NCBI RefSeq assembly: GCF_027594545.1
Contig: NZ_CP115160.1
Span: 4,584,501 to 4,648,500, forward strand
Direction of reading: 5' to 3'
DNA length: 64,000 nt
Origin: Algoriphagus sp. TR-M9
GTDB taxonomy: Bacteria > Bacteroidota > Bacteroidia > Cytophagales > Cyclobacteriaceae
The number at the start of each line of letters is the position of its first letter. Positions within the stretch are counted from its first letter, which is position 1. The translations under genes were made by a program, and so were the position numbers. The notes below the pieces were generated by a model that had not been told where the DNA came from, searched no databases, and saw nothing but the letters and a program-made list of their open reading frames with translations. This document shows positions 61,701 through 64,000 of this stretch, piece after piece.

Positions 61701-64000
61701 AGGCGAGAGCGACAGGTCAGTTTGGTCAGAACACACCAGTGACCGATGATTCAGGTGAGAGCTTCGAGGTGGATGGATTGACCGAGTTTGAGCTATGCCA
61801 GAAGGAGTCTATCGCGATCATCAAGACGGTTGCACCGACGACAGCAGACGATTGTGTTGAGGCTGGCGATGAGTTGACCTACACGTTTGTGGTAAGAAAT
61901 ACAGGTACGGTGACGTTGGGTAATGTCTCTGTGTCTGAGTTGAGCTTTAGTGGCACAGGCACTGCACCGGCGATCACGTTTGTGGCCGCAGAGAGTGATA
62001 ATGTAGAGGGCACGCTAGCTCCGGGCGAGGAAGCGACCTACACTGCCACGTATGTGGTGACCCCTGCCGATGTTGAGGCAGGATTGATCACGAACCAGGC
62101 GAGAGCGACAGGTCAGTTTGGTCAGAACACACCAGTGACCGATGATTCAGGTGAGAGCTTCGAGGTGGATGGATTGACCGAGTTTGAGCTATGCCAGAAG
62201 GAGTCTATCGCGATCATCAAGACGGTTGCACCGACGACAGCAGACGATTGTGTTGAGGCTGGCGATGAGTTGACCTACACGTTTGTGGTAAGAAATACAG
62301 GTACGGTGACGTTGGGTAATGTCTCTGTGTCTGAGTTGAGCTTTAGTGGCACAGGCACTGCACCGGCGATCACGTTTGTGGCCGCAGAGAGTGATAATGT
62401 AGAGGGCACGCTAGCTCCGGGCGAGGAAGCGACCTACACTGCCACGTATGTGGTGACCCCTGCCGATGTTGAGGCAGGATTGATCACGAACCAGGCGAGA
62501 GCGACAGGTCAGTTTGGTCAGAACACACCAGTGACCGATGATTCAGGTGAGAGCTTCGAGGTGGATGGATTGACCGAGTTTGAGCTATGCCAGAAGGAGT
62601 CTATCGCGATCATCAAGACGGTTGCACCGACGACAGCAGACGATTGTGTTGAGGCTGGCGATGAGTTGACCTACACGTTTGTGGTAAGAAATACAGGTAC
62701 GGTGACGTTGGGTAATGTCTCTGTGTCTGAGTTGAGCTTTAGTGGCACAGGCACTGCACCGGCGATCACGTTTGTGGCCGCAGAGAGTGATAATGTAGAG
62801 GGCACGCTAGCTCCGGGCGAGGAAGAGACCTACACTGCCACGTATGTGGTGACCCCTGCCGATGTTGAGGCAGGATTGATCACGAACCAGGCGAGAGCGA
62901 CAGGTCAGTTTGGTCAGAACACACCAGTGACCGATGATTCAGGTGAGAGCTTCGAGGTGGATGGATTGACCGAGTTTGAGCTATGCCAGAAGGAGTCTAT
63001 CGCGATCATCAAGACGGTTGCACCGACGACAGCAGACGATTGTGTTGAGGCTGGCGATGAGTTGACCTACACGTTTGTGGTAAGAAATACAGGTACGGTG
63101 ACGTTGGGTAATGTCTCTGTGTCTGAGTTGAGCTTTAGTGGCACAGGCACTGCACCGGCGATCACGTTTGTGGCCGCAGAGAGTGATAATGTAGAGGGCA
63201 CGCTAGCTCCGGGCGAGGAAGCGACCTACACTGCCACGTATGTGGTGACCCCTGCCGATGTTGAGGCAGGATTGATCACGAACCAGGCGAGAGCGACAGG
63301 TCAGTTTGGTCAGAACACACCAGTGACCGATGATTCAGGTGAGAGCTTCGAGGTGGATGGATTGACCGAGTTTGAGCTATGCCAGAAGGAGTCTATCGCG
63401 ATCATCAAGACGGTTGCACCGACGACAGCAGACGATTGTGTTGAGGCTGGCGATGAGTTGACCTACACGTTTGTGGTAAGAAATACAGGTACGGTGACGT
63501 TGGGTAATGTCTCTGTGTCTGAGTTGAGCTTTAGTGGCACAGGCACTGCACCGGCGATCACGTTTGTGGCCGCAGAGAGTGATAATGTAGAGGGCACGCT
63601 AGCTCCGGGCGAGGAAGCGACCTACACTGCCACGTATGTGGTGACCCCTGCCGATGTTGAGGCAGGATTGATCACGAACCAGGCGAGAGCGACAGGTCAG
63701 TTTGGTCAGAACACACCAGTGACCGATGATTCAGGTGAGAGCTTCGAGGTGGATGGATTGACCGAGTTTGAGCTATGCCAGAAGGAGTCTATCGCGATCA
63801 TCAAGACGGTTGCACCGACGACAGCAGACGATTGTGTTGAGGCTGGCGATGAGTTGACCTACACGTTTGTGGTAAGAAATACAGGTACGGTGACGTTGGG
63901 TAATGTCTCTGTGTCTGAGTTGAGCTTTAGTGGCACAGGCACTGCACCGGCGATCACGTTTGTGGCCGCAGAGAGTGATAATGTAGAGGGCACGCTAGCT
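55715..64000 (+). CDS. Giant repetitive surface protein (adhesin-like), 3' end outside the window
   Basis: The ATG at 55715 opens a frame with no stop to base 64000: 2762 codons, exactly in frame at the edge. The N terminus (MDSTSNCQFSARPQQSG) has a long leader, then a hydrophobic segment (about 30-50) ending VAFSQ, a signal peptide. Domain order: beta-sandwich-type N-terminal region (to about 320), a segment with Cys pairs (about 430-520), a DUF11-like domain (about 523-637), a PKD domain (about 785-867), a SprB-like repeat (about 869-933, GSSNGEVCFGANDGTVSI), then from about 1109 a tandem DUF11/DUF7507-like array. Such giant proteins of Bacteroidetes are exported, often by type IX secretion, and used in adhesion or gliding. 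The C-terminal sorting region is not in view. Confidence 0.92.
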   Translation, partial: MDSTSNCQFSARPQQSGFFERATAYRSLKGFLTAGLLLLLFFASGQVAFSQGLGDPIFIEDFGTINDGETQHVFNDTRSGTNGRGVYFKYESLDYITSMDFYTPQRWGTNQFPYQNQYRSSGPSIPGGVSYNTSPAGANNNVQNGNWGPVFANISESNGTGIGGYSITNDSRGYYQPYFAIGTDHTTEDAADYTGYMLLIDAHSSTTLYFDRKIDGLCAGTKFRFSVWIKDMNGQGGEPPKVNFKILNGINDNLITSKATTDDDVDPAGEWKQLYIDFQMPAGVSSVRLQIENIVGTQYGNDLAIDDISFAPLGPPAELIGLDAVCVGEDPGLKARITDADPEFAYSTNYFQLQYREADSPDEWINIGSTLSNSGSSTDYVDFPNPYAQPGSPLDPLTGYEFRVVVAGDPTTLENEFCRVVSPKFINVYRHEVALEAELEEICIGSSTTISAAVSNGIGTPTYTYVWEKEVGGNWEVIPNENSSTLNTGALSESTTYRAKALVNNCPGSGYSDPITVTAVACTATIEKVITNLANIPIVTTPGQTVNYRVTVSNPSSLDLTGVVVTDLLPDGSAGILVQSQGSDDDGILSPSETWVYTISYTANNFDLQNRTELINTATVDSNETEPKSDTASIAILPSVDCENENSSYDFQCNAQDITVSEFYLGDPITGDELESCVAGSSQSAGIWTVFGGANQGGNNERYSLLVKYQLYVNDEFVEDVELELFGSTNIPRGVPIKITDYTWTCGDKIEFKDFFMSWSANQNSWDVSGPRCIKCFTGFVVNAPLVANFEYSGACESTQVAFTDKSTGGDNSNYSYTWTFGNNLGNSNASNPSFDFGNPGTYDVTLEITDGDETTSITKQVTIDEPVTVSGSSNGEVCFGANDGTVSITPDGGDGSYSYSWTGPNSFTSNDQNLTGLSPGTYEVKVTDSKGCFVIEEYIVGAGEQVGLPNTTDKEYCKADEDFYYIVSPTSANYEIVYYTTQVSNDGTTTAPAVDGNNVGDYSVWVSQRNTTSGCESVRKEVEISIIDLPVLVVQSPDPVCGPADIDLADAIDLQGTSQGADFTYYKQGEPGEISSTVSESGTYIIRATIGECYVEEEVEVVINECAIAIIKTVAPTTADDCVEAGDELTYTFVVRNTGTVTLGSVAVAELSFSGTGTAPAITFVAAESDNVEGTLAPGEEATYTATYVVTPADVEAGLITNQARATGQFGQNTPVTDDSGESFEVDGLTEFELCQKESIAIIKTVAPTTADDCVEAGDELTYTFVVRNTGTVTLGNVSVAELSFSGTGTAPAITFVAAESDNVEGTLAPGEEATYTATYVVTPADVEAGLITNQARATGQFGQNTPVTDDSGESFEVDGLTEFELCQKESIAIIKTVAPTTADDCVEAGDELTYTFVVRNTGTVTLGNVSVSELSFSGTGTAPAITFVAAESDNVEGTLAPGEEATYTATYVVTPADVEAGLITNQARATGQFGQNTPVTDDSGESFEVDGLTEFELCQKESIAIIKTVAPTTADDCVEAGDELTYTFVVRNTGTVTLGNVSVSELSFSGTGTAPAITFVAAESDNVEGTLAPGEEATYTATYVVTPADVEAGLITNQARATGQFGQNTPVTDDSGESFEVDGLTEFELCQKESIAIIKTVAPTTADDCVEAGDELTYTFVVRNTGTVTLGNVSVSELSFSGTGTAPAITFVAAESDNVEGTLAPGEEATYTATYVVTPADVEAGLITNQARATGQFGQNTPVTDDSGESFEVDGLTEFELCQKESIAIIKTVAPTTADDCVEAGDELTYTFVVRNTGTVTLGNVSVAELSFSGTGTAPAITFVAAESDNVEGTLAPGEEATYTATYVVTPADVEAGLITNQARATGQFGQNTPVTDDSGESFEVDGLTEFELCQKESIAIIKTVAPTTADDCVEAGDELTYTFVVRNTGTVTLGNVSVSELSFSGTGTAPAITFVAAESDNVEGTLAPGEEATYTATYVVTPADVEAGLITNQARATGQFGQNTPVTDDSGESFEVDGLTEFELCQKESIAIIKTVAPTTADDCVEAGDELTYTFVVRNTGTVTLGNVSVSELSFSGTGTAPAITFVAAESDNVEGTLAPGEEATYTATYVVTPADVEAGLITNQARATGQFGQNTPVTDDSGESFEVDGLTEFELCQKESIAIIKTVAPTTADDCVEAGDELTYTFVVRNTGTVTLGNVSVSELSFSGTGTAPAITFVAAESDNVEGTLAPGEEATYTATYVVTPADVEAGLITNQARATGQFGQNTPVTDDSGESFEVDGLTEFELCQKESIAIIKTVAPTTADDCVEAGDELTYTFVVRNTGTVTLGNVSVSELSFSGTGTAPAITFVAAESDNVEGTLAPGEEETYTATYVVTPADVEAGLITNQARATGQFGQNTPVTDDSGESFEVDGLTEFELCQKESIAIIKTVAPTTADDCVEAGDELTYTFVVRNTGTVTLGNVSVSELSFSGTGTAPAITFVAAESDNVEGTLAPGEEATYTATYVVTPADVEAGLITNQARATGQFGQNTPVTDDSGESFEVDGLTEFELCQKESIAIIKTVAPTTADDCVEAGDELTYTFVVRNTGTVTLGNVSVSELSFSGTGTAPAITFVAAESDNVEGTLAPGEEATYTATYVVTPADVEAGLITNQARATGQFGQNTPVTDDSGESFEVDGLTEFELCQKESIAIIKTVAPTTADDCVEAGDELTYTFVVRNTGTVTLGNVSVSELSFSGTGTAPAITFVAAESDNVEGTLA
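59041..64000 (+). repeat. Tandem array: 12 full and 1 partial 396-bp repeats inside the giant gene
   Basis: Units start at 59041, 59437, 59833, 60229, 60625, 61021, 61417, 61813, 62209, 62605, 63001, 63397 and 63793, always 396 bp (132 codons). Each encodes a DUF11/DUF7507-like immunoglobulin-type domain with AIIKTVAPTTADDCVEAGDE at the start and two Cys (DDCVEAG, ELCQKE). Units 3-5 and 7-9 and 11-13 look identical; unit 1 is most divergent, units 2 and 6 share GTVTLGNVSVAE instead of GTVTLGNVSVSE, and unit 10 has a single Ala-to-Glu change at 62826. Confidence 0.97.

Noticed and set aside
59041..64000. The regular repeats as a possible CRISPR array
   Set aside because: The unit is 396 bp with no spacers, stays open in one reading frame and encodes a DUF11-like domain, so it is a protein-coding tandem repeat.
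1..64000. tRNA, rRNA, phage, insertion sequence or CRISPR-Cas genes
   Set aside because: No transposase, integrase, phage structural, Cas or tRNA-like cloverleaf sequence was recognised when reading the window; this is by eye only, so a tRNA scan would be needed to exclude a tRNA.

Overview
The window looks like chromosomal DNA of a free-living Bacteroidetes bacterium, most likely order Cytophagales and close to Algoriphagus/Cyclobacteriaceae. The reasons are a SusC/SusD pair, several TonB-dependent receptors, lipoproteins with short Bacteroidetes-type lipoboxes, weak ribosome binding sites, Bacteroidetes-only families (DUF6702, DUF3127, a membrane MutS homologue, a DUF5117-type metalloprotease) and a giant surface protein with PKD, SprB-like and DUF11-like domains. 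This placement is inference; no rRNA or tRNA gene was seen.

Region by region. 1-7.3 kb: an edge-truncated membrane sensor, a small coiled-coil membrane protein, an MsbA-like ABC exporter, an exopolysaccharide initiating sugar transferase flanked by two methyltransferases, and a tandem UspA protein. 7.4-19.7 kb: a 2H phosphoesterase, an isolated SusD/SusC uptake pair, a DUF6702 / HupE-UreJ / M1 aminopeptidase group, a NIPSNAP protein, an M20 amidohydrolase, a 58-residue conserved protein and an RluE-like pseudouridine synthase. 20-30 kb: a MoxR ATPase, a beta-helix-like lipoprotein plus TonB receptor pair, a cupin, wecB, a lipoprotein translationally coupled to a Wzi-like outer membrane protein, and an FKBP isomerase. 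30-40 kb: a transglutaminase-like protein, rlmH, a fasciclin protein, a tricorn-type protease, a Fur-family regulator and a large zinc metalloprotease. 40-45 kb: a compact secondary-metabolite locus (FAD oxidoreductase, UbiA-like prenyltransferase, type III polyketide synthase, methyltransferase) directly followed by an MscS channel. 45-55 kb: a nitroreductase, a membrane MutS homologue, purK-purE, a DUF3127 protein with an SSB-like tail, an ECF sigma factor with an overlapping small ORF, a lipoprotein esterase and an aldehyde dehydrogenase. 55.7-64 kb: the start of a giant repetitive surface protein that runs off the window.

The most interesting items are: (1) the giant surface protein, whose last 5 kb in the window is thirteen near-identical 396-bp (132-residue) tandem repeats with a visible higher-order duplication pattern and a base composition unlike the rest of the gene; (2) the type III PKS locus, whose gene set resembles phenolic-lipid/quinone pathways but adds a UbiA homologue with altered Asp-rich motifs, a perfect 12-bp palindrome in the divergent promoter region and an MscS channel in the operon; (3) an approximately 130-bp intergenic repeat present twice in inverted orientation 13 kb apart; and (4) several small genes of 49-58 codons that automated ORF calling easily misses.

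Most genes are ordinary housekeeping or envelope genes. Convergent pairs often share overlapping stop codons and strong rho-independent hairpins are frequent, so operon boundaries can be read fairly well.
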